Positions 1 through 7,299 of a stretch of DNA of 41,843 bases are shown in pieces. This DNA is from a virus, in the IMG/VR virus record IMGVR_UViG_3300027896_000089, positions 1 through 41,843 of that record. One strand, given 5' to 3'. How positions within the stretch are numbered: the first letter of the stretch is position 1; each line of letters opens with the position of its first letter. Made by a program: the position numbers and the translations under genes. The notes below the pieces were generated by a model that was given only the letters and a program-made list of their open reading frames with translations, made no database searches and was not told the DNA's origin.

Positions 1-391
1 CCCCCACATTTTCCGGCCTAGCTGTCAAGGGTTTATTTTCTTTATTTTGACTATTTTTTGGGTTATTTGATAGCTGATCTACCATCAATTCAATAATTTG
101 TTGCTGTTCTGGGCCGAGCTGGTTGAACTTGTCTAATAGGGGAGATGATTGTTGTTTGTCAGTGGCTCGCTTTAAACCCTTTCCAGTAATAAACCATTCA
201 ACACAAACATTAAATTTTTCAGCAATCTTTATTGCATTTTCAATGCCTGGCATACCTTTTCCATTTATCCAGTCATTTACTGTCGGTTGCGCGAACCCAA
301 GCCACTTAGCAAGCTGAGTTTGATTGGTAGGCGCATCACTGCACTCCTTCCAAATACGATTTAACCTTTCTGAAAATCCTGAATGTTTCAT
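1..391 (-). CDS. CI-like HTH repressor, 3' end outside window
   Basis: This leftward gene starts at the ATG at 391-389 and stays open to base 1, so only the first 130 residues are visible. Residues about 20-65 form a Cro/CI-type helix-turn-helix (NQTQLAKWLGFAQPTVNDWI, then GIENAIKIAEKF and VEWFITG). The Gln/Asn/Lys-rich stretch that follows, about residues 75-120, looks like a linker. No S24 peptidase domain is visible. It diverges from the cro-like gene at 488, the usual lysis-lysogeny switch layout, and is expected to bind the intervening operators and silence lytic transcription. HTH identity is seen directly; the role as prophage repressor is inferred from position. Confidence 0.85.
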   Translation of the reverse strand, partial: MKHSGFSERLNRIWKECSDAPTNQTQLAKWLGFAQPTVNDWINGKGMPGIENAIKIAEKFNVCVEWFITGKGLKRATDKQQSSPLLDKFNQLGPEQQQIIELMVDQLSNNPKNSQNKENKPLTARPENVG

Positions 392-420
392 GACGCTATT
401 GTCATTGAAAAAAATATCGG

Positions 421-435
421 AATCACCTGTTGATT
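421..435. promoter_or_regulatory. Candidate repressor operator
   Basis: The inverted repeat AATCA-CCTGT-TGATT has perfect five-base arms around a five-base centre. It overlaps the -35 element of the rightward promoter between the divergent repressor and cro genes, where an operator would block lytic transcription. Only one clear copy was found. Confidence 0.5.
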
Positions 436-457
436 TTTTACCGGAATAGCCTATAAT
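430..457 (+). promoter_or_regulatory. Rightward early promoter (PR-like)
   Basis: TTGATT at 430-435 and a consensus TATAAT at 452-457 are separated by 16 bases, 30 bases before the cro-like ATG. It would drive the early operon beginning with cro. Confidence 0.7.
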
Positions 458-487
458 CGAAATCAACATTAACGCCTCGGAATTTAT

Positions 488-679
488 ATGGATGTTCTAA
501 GCAAAATTGACAGTCACTTTAAGAACCAAACCGAATTAGGCTTGGCGGTTGGAGTTTCACAATCTGTTGTTTCTGAGTGGCTAACAGGAAAAGCAACAAT
601 TCCACCACTTAGAGCAAAAAAGATTGCCGAACTCACTGGCATACCTCGCGAAGAAATCCTTCCTAAAGTTTTCGGATAA
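488..679 (+). CDS. Cro-like / YdaS-type HTH regulator
   Basis: This is a 63-residue single-domain DNA-binding protein. Residues 14-31 (QTELGLAVGVSQSVVSEW) form the helix-turn-helix and the rest (LRAKKIAELTGIPREEILP) matches the short Cro/YdaS-type fold. It is the first rightward gene after the promoter at 430-457 and faces the CI-like gene, so it probably represses the repressor promoter during lytic growth. The family assignment is secure; the exact operator preference cannot be seen. Confidence 0.85.
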   Translation: MDVLSKIDSHFKNQTELGLAVGVSQSVVSEWLTGKATIPPLRAKKIAELTGIPREEILPKVFG

Positions 680-685
680 ATAAAC

Positions 686-877
686 ATGGCTCTCGACTTT
701 GAAATTAAAACCTCGGTTGACGAGGAAACCCATGACAACGCTCTTGTTGTTAGTAGAGCTTACGGCTTTAAGACTCGCGCGGAGTGGGCAAGATTTCTAA
801 TAGAACGAGAGCTGTCATGGGCAACACCGCAAGTACATATTAACCGCATACCCGGTGTACTGAAAGGGCGAGATTAG
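686..877 (+). CDS. Small early protein, possibly DNA-binding
   Basis: This 63-residue protein begins six bases after cro, so the two genes are co-transcribed. Its central part (DNALVVSRAYGFKTRAEWAR) reads like the helix-helix part of a ribbon-helix-helix or CopG-type fold, but no diagnostic motif is present. Its position is that of cII in lambdoid phages. The function is unknown. Confidence 0.6.
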   Translation: MALDFEIKTSVDEETHDNALVVSRAYGFKTRAEWARFLIERELSWATPQVHINRIPGVLKGRD

Positions 878-934
878 AGCCTTATTCGTCTACAAAATAA
901 ATTGAACTTTTTGAAAAGTAGTCTAGCGGTATTT

Positions 935-1114
935 ATGAGTCAAAAAAGAAACATAGCAGGGGATAAGAGGGCGGCAAGTTTGACTTTGCAACCTCGTCCA
1001 GCACAGAAGAACACTTTCGGTCGTGGCTTTGAGTTTACTCCAGCACTTACCGACATAGATTACTGTGAAAGAAATCGTATTCAGCAGTGTATTGCAATTA
1101 GAAATAGTAAGTAA
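935..1114 (+). CDS. Small hypothetical early protein
   Basis: This is a 59-residue basic protein without a recognisable domain. The ATG at 935 is preferred to an in-frame TTG at 902. It lies in the early operon after the small gene at 686. It contains a TFGRGFEFTPALTDIDYC stretch and two cysteines. No family is recognised. Confidence 0.45.
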   Translation: MSQKRNIAGDKRAASLTLQPRPAQKNTFGRGFEFTPALTDIDYCERNRIQQCIAIRNSK

Positions 1115-1118
1115 GTCA

Positions 1119-1330
1119 GAGGCACTTTAGTCATAACCCTATCAGGGTTGAACCTCAAGAAACTGATAGCAGTATGCCCCAGAAGATCGGGAGCGGGTGC
1201 AAATCCTTAATAATCTGCGGGCTGGTCGCATCTCGAAGCCCAGGGCGTACGGTAATCAAACCGTAGCATCGAGAATCCCGAAAGGGCAACCCAATCCCCT
1301 CCTTAACTCTAGCTTGCTGGGGTAGGGGGT
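1119..1330 (+). ncRNA. Candidate structured non-coding RNA or leader
   Basis: The gene-free stretch 1115-1449 holds several self-complementary segments. AACCCT (1135-1140) pairs with AGGGTT (1144-1149) inside GAGG/CCTC (1119-1122/1153-1156). TCTCGA (1231-1236) pairs with TCGAGA (1269-1274) and encloses TACGGT/ACCGTA (1248-1253/1260-1265). CCC-GAAA-GGG (1277-1286) is a GNRA hairpin. The GNRA loop exists only in the plus-strand RNA. No credible gene is seen on either strand. It may be an early-operon leader or an antisense regulator of the C4/OOP kind, but no family could be confirmed. Confidence 0.35.
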
Positions 1331-1381
1331 CTATTACAACCCAATAAATATATGATGTGTTTAGCTGGATGCCGGACAAAG

Positions 1382-1423
1382 AAAAACCCCACCAATCCGA
1401 CAAGATGCAATGGGGTTTATTGA
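1382..1423. terminator. Hairpin terminator, stronger on the minus strand
   Basis: AAACCCCA (1384-1391) pairs with TGGGGTTT (1411-1418) around a 19-base loop. On the minus strand the stem is followed by a clean T run; on the plus strand only TTTATT follows. It lies just before the DUF3102-like gene. Confidence 0.55.
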
Positions 1424-1449
1424 AATAAATCAACGAGAGAAATTATAAC

Positions 1450-2229
1450 ATGAGTAAAGAACTGATACCAAACCAAAAACAAATAGTTTCAGGCATCTCA
1501 AAAGCCTTTAACAAAATGGAATCTGCAAAAAAAGGTTACGTTTATTCAGTCATAGAATTAGGTGAAAAGCTAAATTCTGCGAAAGAAATAGTGCCTCATG
1601 GAGAGTGGAATATGTTCTTAAATGCGAACTCCGAGTTCGCATTTGAAGGCCGTCAAGCACAAAAATTTATGCTGATTGCGACCAATAAAACACTCGTTTT
1701 AGAGTTCTTTGATGATGAGCAATCTATCAATAGTTTGACGCGTGCAATCGCAAATGTAACGCCAGAACAAATCGAGAAGGTTGAACAGCTCAAAAAAGAA
1801 GAAGCGGACCGAATCGCATTGGCAGAAGCCAACAAAGCACTTGCCGAAGCCAAAGCCGCTATTGATAACGCCAAAAAACAGGACGATGTAATAGATGGCG
1901 TATTTGAGGAAGTAAAACAACCAGCTCCCGTTGTTGAGATCTTGCCAGAAGATGAATTTGACGAGATCGACGAGCTTAGAGACTTACTTGATGAACAACA
2001 TTCAGCCAATAAAGCGCTTCAAGATGATAACGACTCATTAGTAAAGATACACGAAGCCAATGAACCGCTAGCTGTTGCAATGGAGGAGCTTAAAAAATCC
2101 AACGCACTGAATAGAATCTTGAATGAGCGCATCAATGGTTTAATGAACGAGAAAAACGAAGCGATTAGAAACGCCAAGATGTGGAAAGGTCAATTTGAAA
2201 GGCTTGAAAAAAGCCGTAAGGCGACCTAG
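1450..2229 (+). CDS. DUF3102-like protein with long coiled coil
   Basis: This 259-residue protein opens with a segment (SVIELGEKLNSAKEIVPHGE, then EWNMFLNA and GRQAQKFMLIA) typical of DUF3102/replication-associated proteins of phages and plasmids. Residues about 105-150 are Ala/Glu/Lys-rich, an acidic stretch (EILPEDEFDEIDELRDLLDE) follows, and the C-terminus is again coiled coil. The gene ends three bases before the helicase gene, so the pair are probably expressed together and may act in replication. The molecular role is not known from sequence. Confidence 0.65.
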   Translation: MSKELIPNQKQIVSGISKAFNKMESAKKGYVYSVIELGEKLNSAKEIVPHGEWNMFLNANSEFAFEGRQAQKFMLIATNKTLVLEFFDDEQSINSLTRAIANVTPEQIEKVEQLKKEEADRIALAEANKALAEAKAAIDNAKKQDDVIDGVFEEVKQPAPVVEILPEDEFDEIDELRDLLDEQHSANKALQDDNDSLVKIHEANEPLAVAMEELKKSNALNRILNERINGLMNEKNEAIRNAKMWKGQFERLEKSRKAT

Positions 2230-2231
2230 TC

Positions 2232-3782
2232 ATGTATGAAGAACTGTTTAGTCATGAAGAAGTCAATTATCAAGCGGCAACATTTCCACCGCCACGCGCG
2301 TTCCAAGATCATGCTCATGAGCAATTAAGAATCGGTGCGGCTCAAGGTCATCGTTGTCAGATGATTATGGCGCCGACGGGAGCCGGCAAAACTTATCTTG
2401 GCTTACGCATTGCCCATGAAGCTTTGAAGAAAGATAAAAGCGTTGTTTTTGTCTGCGATAGAACCACCTTAATAGATCAAACCAGTTCTGTTGCTGATAC
2501 TTACGGCTTATCAGCTCATGGCGTTATTCAAGCAAATCATTGGCGTGTCAATAAACGTCGATTATTTCAGATTGCCAGTGTACAAACTTTAGCGCGTCGT
2601 CAATGGCCTAGTGCGGATGTGATTATTGTTGATGAGGCGCACACGATGTACAAGGGATGGGTTGACCATGTGCAAAACTGCGATTCAAGAGTAATCGGAT
2701 TATCAGCTACGCCATTTGCACCAGGACTTGGAAAGATATTCACTAATCTGGTTAATGCAGCAACGATGGCAGAGCTAACGCTATCCGGTGTACTGGTTCC
2801 ACTTAAGGTATTGTCCTGCACCAAGATTGATATGCGCGATGCCAAAGTAATTGCCGGTGAATGGTCGGACAAGGAAGTGGAAACACGGGGCATGGAGATT
2901 ATCGGTGATGTGGTCAAGGAATGGCTGACGTATGCAGACAATAAGAAAACTATTGTCTTTGGCGCAACGATTAATCATTGCGAAGAAATGGCGAGATCTT
3001 TTAAAGCTAATGGCATTAATGCAGCAGTGTTTACGTCTCATACGCTACCCGAAGAACGCCTTGAACTGTTGAAAGAGTATAAAAAACCGGATAGCAGCAT
3101 CAGAGTATTAATCTCAGTGGAAGCATTGGCAAAAGGTTTTGATGTAAAAGACGTTGAATGTGTCTGTGATTGCCGGCCGCTTAGAAAATCATTATCAACT
3201 GCGATTCAAATATGGGGTCGTGGCTTGAGAGCCTCACCTGAGACTGGAAAAACAGAGTGCTTGTTATTAGATTTTAGCGGCAACATTATCCGGTTTAGGG
3301 AGGATTATGAGGACATCTTCAATCATGGCCTTGAGACACTGGACGCAGGTGACAAGCTGGATAAGGTGGTCAGAAAAGATCCAGAGCAAGGCGAAGAAAA
3401 GCTCTCTGAATGTCCGCTATGCAAAGCCCAACCATTCTTTAAGAAATGTATGGCATGTGGATTTGAGAAGGTCACCGCGAGTCATATTGAGCATCATGCC
3501 GGTGAAATGCAGGAGATTAGCATAGGCAAGTCGTCCAAAGCACCGATGATGAGTAAGTATGATTTATGGAATGAGCTTTGTACTTATGCAAAAACACACA
3601 GCTCTAAAGATCGGCAAAATGGGCGGGCGAGTAATTTATATAAAAACTTTACCGGCGAATATCCTGATCGGGATTTATCTTTTGATACCTCCGTTAATGT
3701 ACCTATCTCCAGGCCTGTTTTAAATAAGATTAAGCAACTTAATATTGCTTATGCCAAAAGTGCAAATAGGAAGGCTGCATGA
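2232..3782 (+). CDS. SF2 DEAD/DEAH-type helicase with zinc cluster
   Basis: The 516-residue protein has Walker A APTGAGKT (residues 47-54), DEAH (134-137), an SAT motif near 158, and a second RecA-like domain ending in a Q-x-x-GRGLR motif (IQIWGRGLRASPETGK). After residue 390, CPLCKAQ and CMACGF make a four-cysteine zinc site. It resembles restriction-type/UvrB-like SF2 translocases used by many phages near their replication genes. It probably unwinds or remodels DNA during phage replication. It follows the DUF3102-like gene by two bases and overlaps the next gene by four. Confidence 0.85.
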   Translation: MYEELFSHEEVNYQAATFPPPRAFQDHAHEQLRIGAAQGHRCQMIMAPTGAGKTYLGLRIAHEALKKDKSVVFVCDRTTLIDQTSSVADTYGLSAHGVIQANHWRVNKRRLFQIASVQTLARRQWPSADVIIVDEAHTMYKGWVDHVQNCDSRVIGLSATPFAPGLGKIFTNLVNAATMAELTLSGVLVPLKVLSCTKIDMRDAKVIAGEWSDKEVETRGMEIIGDVVKEWLTYADNKKTIVFGATINHCEEMARSFKANGINAAVFTSHTLPEERLELLKEYKKPDSSIRVLISVEALAKGFDVKDVECVCDCRPLRKSLSTAIQIWGRGLRASPETGKTECLLLDFSGNIIRFREDYEDIFNHGLETLDAGDKLDKVVRKDPEQGEEKLSECPLCKAQPFFKKCMACGFEKVTASHIEHHAGEMQEISIGKSSKAPMMSKYDLWNELCTYAKTHSSKDRQNGRASNLYKNFTGEYPDRDLSFDTSVNVPISRPVLNKIKQLNIAYAKSANRKAA

Positions 3783-4225
3783 AAATTCAATATCCTTTGT
3801 TTGGTAATACATTAGCCTCCCAAATGCGTTGGGGAAATAAACCGGAGCTAGTCATTATTGGTGTGGGTGGTGATTCTATGGCTAGGGCTAAGAACTGGCA
3901 GAACAATACTTCATTTGCACCTTTGATAATGAAATACGATTCGTTACCAAAACAATTAACGTGGCCTGTTAAAGATTGCATGTGTTTGATTGAATGGGAT
4001 GTTGGCCCAAGCTCTGAAATGATTAAACAACTGATCGAGTGCTTGGAAGCTGCTGGTGCTTTATCAATTAAGGTGATGTGTTTATTTGCAGATTACCAAA
4101 ACCCCACGCAGTTTTACAATAAAGATACAGGTCAATGGATTGAAACCGATAGATCAAAACGAGAAATTGAGAGCATGGAATACCATCAAATCAACAGATC
4201 CACAACTAGCACAGCTTATGCTTAA
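3779..4225 (+). CDS. Hypothetical early protein
   Basis: This 148-residue protein starts at an ATG overlapping the helicase stop. It contains a hydrophobic segment PELVIIGVGGDSMARAK and an amphipathic stretch SSEMIKQLIECLEAAGALS. The N-terminus is hydrophilic and no signal peptide is seen. The last approximately 20 codons overlap the next gene in another frame. No family is recognised. Confidence 0.6.
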   Translation: MKIQYPLFGNTLASQMRWGNKPELVIIGVGGDSMARAKNWQNNTSFAPLIMKYDSLPKQLTWPVKDCMCLIEWDVGPSSEMIKQLIECLEAAGALSIKVMCLFADYQNPTQFYNKDTGQWIETDRSKREIESMEYHQINRSTTSTAYA

Positions 4226-4352
4226 TATTAATCAGCTTACCGGAAAGCCTGCGTTTATCGAGGTGGTTATTAATGACAGGGTAGTGCTTAAGCAGGGCAA
4301 TGAGCAGGGTGTTAGAGATATGACAGTACCGAAGTCGAGGGTTAGCTGGTGA
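4167..4352 (+). CDS. Hypothetical small protein, start uncertain
   Basis: The reading frame RAWNTIKSTDPQLAQLMLNI continues into INQLTGKPAFIEVVINDRVV and has coding-like composition. The TTG at 4167 gives about 61 residues; the ATG at 4218 gives 44. The frame stays open further upstream, inside the previous gene, so an upstream start or a frameshift fusion with that gene cannot be excluded. It ends four bases into the methyltransferase remnant. Function is unknown. Confidence 0.45.
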   Translation: MRAWNTIKSTDPQLAQLMLNINQLTGKPAFIEVVINDRVVLKQGNEQGVRDMTVPKSRVSW

Positions 4353-4594
4353 GGGCTTACTACAACGAATTTGATCCAAAAGCAGCGGCTTGGATTAAGC
4401 AGTTAATTAAACCCAGCATTAAGCCGTTGGCTAATGGGCTTCCCAGAGGAATGGGATATAGCAGCGATCCAAGCGAGCCGATTGACCCCAACAACACGCA
4501 AGAAGCGCGAGTCATGCGTTTAAAAGGCTATGGTAATGCAATAGTGCCACAGGTGGCGGCTTCGTTTATCAAAGCATTTATGGCGACACAATGA
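4349..4594 (+). pseudogene. Cytosine-5 DNA methyltransferase remnant, internally deleted
   Basis: An 81-residue frame starting at GTG joins the two ends of a phage C5-cytosine methyltransferase. Residues 1-20 (MRAYYNEFDPKAAAWIKQLI) match the usual start of these proteins. Residues about 29-81 (PLANGLPRGMGYSS, then RLKGYGNAIVPQVAASFIKA) match the C-terminal motif IX-X region. The core between them, including the PCQ catalytic loop, the ENV motif and the target-recognition domain, is absent, so it cannot methylate DNA. The frame is intact and coupled to its neighbours by four-base overlaps, so the peptide may still be made. Ancestry is recognised from memory of the family. Confidence 0.8.
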
Positions 4595-5016
4595 AAGTAT
4601 TTATTATCGACAGTGACCGTAAACACTTTCATGCAATAAAGACGATTAACGATCTGCCGACTGATGGATCAATGGAAGTCGTTATACAAAAACACGTCAA
4701 GAAACGCACCAGTGGGCAGAACCGTTATCAGTGGAAGGCCATACTCGGCGACATATCAAGACAAGTAAGAATCGAAGGCAAAGGCTACACACCTAATATC
4801 TGGCACGAACACTTGAAAGGAATGTTTTTACCGGACGAAGCAAGCGATGAATTGACCTTGCCAAGTTATGTGAAATGGCAGGAAATGCCAGACGGCACAC
4901 TCAAGATGGTCGGCAGCACAACGAAGCTAACCACGAAGGGCATGAGTATTTATTTTGAACGGCTATACGCTTATGCGGTGACTGAGTTGGACGTGAGGTT
5001 TACAGCAAATGTCTAA
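4591..5016 (+). CDS. ninB: NinB recombination protein
   Basis: This 141-residue protein has the NinB/Orf family pattern: an N-terminal beta-rich part, the basic motif KKRTSGQNRYQWKAILGDIS (about residues 37-56), an LKGMFLP helix and a C-terminal TTKLTTKGMSIYFERLYAYA. In lambda, NinB (Orf) assists RecBCD-independent recombination by helping load recombinases on SSB-coated DNA. Here it lies in the early operon with RusA, as in lambdoid nin regions. Length and motifs fit a complete protein. Confidence 0.9.
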   Translation: MKVFIIDSDRKHFHAIKTINDLPTDGSMEVVIQKHVKKRTSGQNRYQWKAILGDISRQVRIEGKGYTPNIWHEHLKGMFLPDEASDELTLPSYVKWQEMPDGTLKMVGSTTKLTTKGMSIYFERLYAYAVTELDVRFTANV

Positions 5017-5572
5017 GATTTGCAATACTTGCAATGAAGAAAAACCTTTAGATTTGTTTTCAAAACAAAAACGAAACACAGATGGGCATACAAGTAAATG
5101 TATCAAATGCTTATCAATTTTTTATAAAAATTATTACTTAAACAACAAAGAAAATATAAAGAAAAAATCAAATATTTATTACGCTAAAAATACCGAAAAA
5201 TGCAAGGAAGCGAATAAATTAAATTATCAAAAAAACAAAACTAGATACATAGAAATGAACAAAAAATGGCGGGAGAACAACCTTGAAAAAGTTAAAGCCT
5301 ATAGAAAAACCGCAAATATAAATAGGCTTGGAAAATACAAGGATATACATAAATTGTGGGTTATAAATAATATAGAAGCAGTTAAAGAAAAAAGAAAGAC
5401 TTGGAAAAAATTTAACTCTGAAAATTTAACGGATAGTTATGTTAGAGGGATGCTGCAAAAAAGAACACAAATATCAGTCGGAGATTTACCACAAGAACTT
5501 GTAGAGGTTAAGCGAGTTCAGATACTAATTAATCGTGAAATAAGGAATAAAAATGTCATTAACAATTACTGA
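5009..5572 (+). CDS. AT-rich zinc-knuckle protein of unknown function
   Basis: This 187-residue, very Lys/Asn/Tyr-rich protein has an N-terminal two-CxxC zinc module (CNTCNEEKPLDLF and CIKC), a long charged region with repeated YxxNK elements, and a C-terminal segment (DLPQELVEVKRVQILINREI) found at the end of some phage proteins. The zinc module is typical of the N-terminus of phage HNH nucleases, but no HNH core is seen. It is clearly more AT-rich than its neighbours, which suggests recent acquisition. It overlaps ninB by eight bases. Confidence 0.6.
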   Translation: MSKICNTCNEEKPLDLFSKQKRNTDGHTSKCIKCLSIFYKNYYLNNKENIKKKSNIYYAKNTEKCKEANKLNYQKNKTRYIEMNKKWRENNLEKVKAYRKTANINRLGKYKDIHKLWVINNIEAVKEKRKTWKKFNSENLTDSYVRGMLQKRTQISVGDLPQELVEVKRVQILINREIRNKNVINNY

Positions 5573-5744
5573 ATTAAGAGAAGATTTATTAAAAGTTTAT
5601 GCTGATTTAAGAAGCGGTGTAATGGACTCAAGAGACGCTAAACAAATAAATAACACGGCTGGAAAAATCATTGCTTCAGCAAAAGTTCAAATTGAGTATT
5701 CATCTTTACGAAATGAAAAGCCTGACATTGACTTTATTAAATAA
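5553..5744 (+). CDS. Hypothetical small helical protein
   Basis: A 63-residue, mostly helical protein (ITELREDLLKVYADL, DAKQINNTAGKIIASAKVQI) overlaps the end of the AT-rich gene by 20 bases and abuts the next gene. Similar short proteins occur beside NinB/YbcO genes in prophages. Function is unknown. Confidence 0.6.
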   Translation: MSLTITELREDLLKVYADLRSGVMDSRDAKQINNTAGKIIASAKVQIEYSSLRNEKPDIDFIK

Positions 5745-6031
5745 TGAGTCGGCTAAGAGAAAGCGCTCGCGGTCAAGAGTGCTTAGTCAGATTGCCGGGT
5801 GTTTGTAATCGCAATCCGGAAACCGTGGTATTGGCTCATTTAGGCGGTGGTGGTATGGGATATAAAACAGCAGATTATGAAGGTAGTTTTTGTTGTAGCT
5901 CATGCCATGACGCTTTAGATGGCCGAGTGAATACAGATAACACACATGACGAATTAGAGTTAATGCACAGGCAAGGCGCTACAAGAACGCGTGATTACTG
6001 GGTTAAAGAGGGGTTAATCAAGATAGCATGA
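5744..6031 (+). CDS. YbcO-like (DUF1364) putative nuclease
   Basis: This 95-residue protein has the DUF1364 pattern: RESARGQECLVRLPGVCN, a conserved VVLAHLGGGGMGYK segment, CCSSCHDALDGR and a C-terminal RTRDYWVKEGLI. Cysteines and the histidines in AHL and SCHDAL make a zinc/HNH-like site. E. coli YbcO is a predicted DNase of the nin region. It lies between small early genes and just upstream of rusA, consistent with a recombination role. Nuclease activity is inferred from the family only. Confidence 0.85.
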   Translation: MSRLRESARGQECLVRLPGVCNRNPETVVLAHLGGGGMGYKTADYEGSFCCSSCHDALDGRVNTDNTHDELELMHRQGATRTRDYWVKEGLIKIA

Positions 6032-6252
6032 TCGAGTCAAAAGAATGTACTAAGTGTAAGCAAGAAAAGAGCCTCACTGAGTTTCATGCCGCCAAAAGGC
6101 ATAGAGGGAACGTACTTAGCCGATGCAAAGTCTGCCAAAACTTATTCGCTGCAACATGGCGAGAGCAAAACCCACGCAAGGTGCAAGCAAATAACAAATA
6201 TCACAGCGACTTAAGGACTGTATTGCGACATGCGAAGAAGGTAGCAGCATGA
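6028..6252 (+). CDS. Small zinc-knuckle protein
   Basis: This 74-residue basic protein has CTKCKQEKSLTEF and CKVCQNLF, the same two-CxxC layout as the protein at 5009. The similarity continues as K-x4-F and an Arg-rich spacer. It overlaps both neighbours by four bases. It could be a stand-alone nucleic-acid-binding module derived from a larger nuclease. Confidence 0.65.
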   Translation: MIESKECTKCKQEKSLTEFHAAKRHRGNVLSRCKVCQNLFAATWREQNPRKVQANNKYHSDLRTVLRHAKKVAA

Positions 6253-6602
6253 AATTACATTTACCTTGGCCTCCTAAAGAATTATCACCAAATGCCAGAG
6301 TTCATTGGGCAAAGAAAAGTAAAGCGGCAAAAGCTTACCGGATGCAATGCGGACTGATGACAAAAGCGGCAAAGATAATCGTACCAGAGATCGATGGGCG
6401 CTTGCATTTGTGGCTGACGTTTTACCCGCCCGACAAACGCCACCGTGATGACGACAATATGATCGCCAGTTTTAAAAGTGGTCGTGATGGTATAGCGGAT
6501 GCTTTGGGCATTAATGATTGTCGATTTATTACCCACCCTTGGGTGCATACAGAAACAGGGGGCTATATCAAAGTATCAATAACAGGTGGACCGGATGATT
6601 GA
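6249..6602 (+). CDS. rusA: RusA Holliday junction resolvase
   Basis: The 117-residue protein has the RusA signature PWPPKELSPNARVHW at the N-terminus and the acidic catalytic cluster RHRDDDNMIASFKSGRDGIA (D67-D69, D80) followed by GINDCRF (D90). RusA is a dimeric endonuclease that cuts four-way DNA junctions. In phages it resolves recombination and replication intermediates before packaging. Length is normal and all acidic residues are present. Confidence 0.95.
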   Translation: MKLHLPWPPKELSPNARVHWAKKSKAAKAYRMQCGLMTKAAKIIVPEIDGRLHLWLTFYPPDKRHRDDDNMIASFKSGRDGIADALGINDCRFITHPWVHTETGGYIKVSITGGPDD

Positions 6603-6672
6603 TTGGATTATATTGCCATTTTATTTAACGATGATTTTAATGATGTATGTGATTTATAAGGCGTGGGAATAA
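6595..6672 (+). CDS. 25-residue membrane peptide
   Basis: The frame MIDWIILPFYLTMILMMYVI plus KAWE encodes one transmembrane helix. Its ATG lies inside the end of rusA and its stop shares a base with the next ATG (TAATG), so it sits in the tight operon like a real gene. No family can be assigned to a peptide this short. Confidence 0.5.
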   Translation: MIDWIILPFYLTMILMMYVIYKAWE

Positions 6673-6944
6673 TGACGATTGAAGCAACGCTAGAAGAAAG
6701 AGGTAGTCGTTATGGTGCATTTACTGAACATGCCAGGATAACCCAAAACATCAAACGCGCAATGGCTGATAGTCCTAACTGGGATACTTTAAAAGACGAT
6801 CAACGAGAGTGCTTAGAGATGGTGGCTCATAAAGTGGGGCGAATACTCAATGGTGATCCTGATTACCATGACTCATGGCACGACGTTAATGGGTATGTAA
6901 AGTTAGTAGCTGATTTGCTAATACCAGAGAAGTTACTTTTATGA
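6672..6944 (+). CDS. DUF6378-like phage protein
   Basis: This 90-residue protein (start MTIEATLEERGSRYGAF) has the pattern typical of a small phage family often placed near replication or nucleotide genes: TLEERGSRYG, then a central CLEMVAHKVGRILNGDPDY and DSWHDVNGYVKLVADLL. The charged, His/Asp-containing core recalls MazG-like nucleotide hydrolases, but the catalytic EExxE motif is not evident. It is translationally coupled to both sides. Confidence 0.65.
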   Translation: MTIEATLEERGSRYGAFTEHARITQNIKRAMADSPNWDTLKDDQRECLEMVAHKVGRILNGDPDYHDSWHDVNGYVKLVADLLIPEKLLL

Positions 6945-7126
6945 TCGAGTGGCCAATGATTAGTTTCGCTCCTATCAATTTACATAATGTGCCGAAGCGC
7001 TTTAAGAAATGTAAGCATAAATATTGGATGATGCTGTACTCAATGAATCAAATGTGGTGTTACGGAAAGAACTGCGGTGAAAAGCGTTATATCAATAACG
7101 GTATAAAAATTGAGCATCAACGGTGA
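6941..7126 (+). CDS. Hypothetical small Cys-containing protein
   Basis: This 61-residue protein contains KKCKHKYWMMLYSMNQMWCY and CGEKRYI. The spacing of Cys and His could hold a zinc ion. It overlaps its neighbours by four bases and one base. No family is recognised. Confidence 0.55.
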   Translation: MIEWPMISFAPINLHNVPKRFKKCKHKYWMMLYSMNQMWCYGKNCGEKRYINNGIKIEHQR

Positions 7127-7260
7127 TGGATGATATGCGAATACTTGCTTTGATTGTTGCCTTGTGCATTTTTGTTATCGGATTAACGATGTTTTTGGTC
7201 AAGTACATATTGAGGCTCTTTGATGACTTATGGGCTGATGATGACAATGGATACTTCTAA
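7126..7260 (+). CDS. 44-residue membrane protein
   Basis: The ATG shares a base with the preceding stop (TGATG). The product has one strong transmembrane helix (ILALIVALCIFVIGLTMFLV) followed by an acidic tail (DDLWADDDNGYF). It is the last gene before the packaging module. It could act in lysis or membrane modification; nothing more can be seen. Confidence 0.55.
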   Translation: MDDMRILALIVALCIFVIGLTMFLVKYILRLFDDLWADDDNGYF

Positions 7261-7299
7261 CGTGCGGAAGATGTGGCACAAGCCTAGTATGGTTGAATC

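Noticed and set aside
1155-1433. Minus-strand frame of 92 codons
   Set aside because: It runs through a terminator hairpin and structured RNA-like sequence, has no family resemblance and no operon partner.
1653-2009. Minus-strand Ser-rich frame inside the DUF3102-like gene
   Set aside because: It is the antisense shadow of an Ala/Glu/Lys-rich coiled coil.
4086-4166. Upstream extension of the gene at 4167 into the preceding gene
   Set aside because: The preceding gene is better supported over this stretch. A frameshift fusion is possible but unproven.
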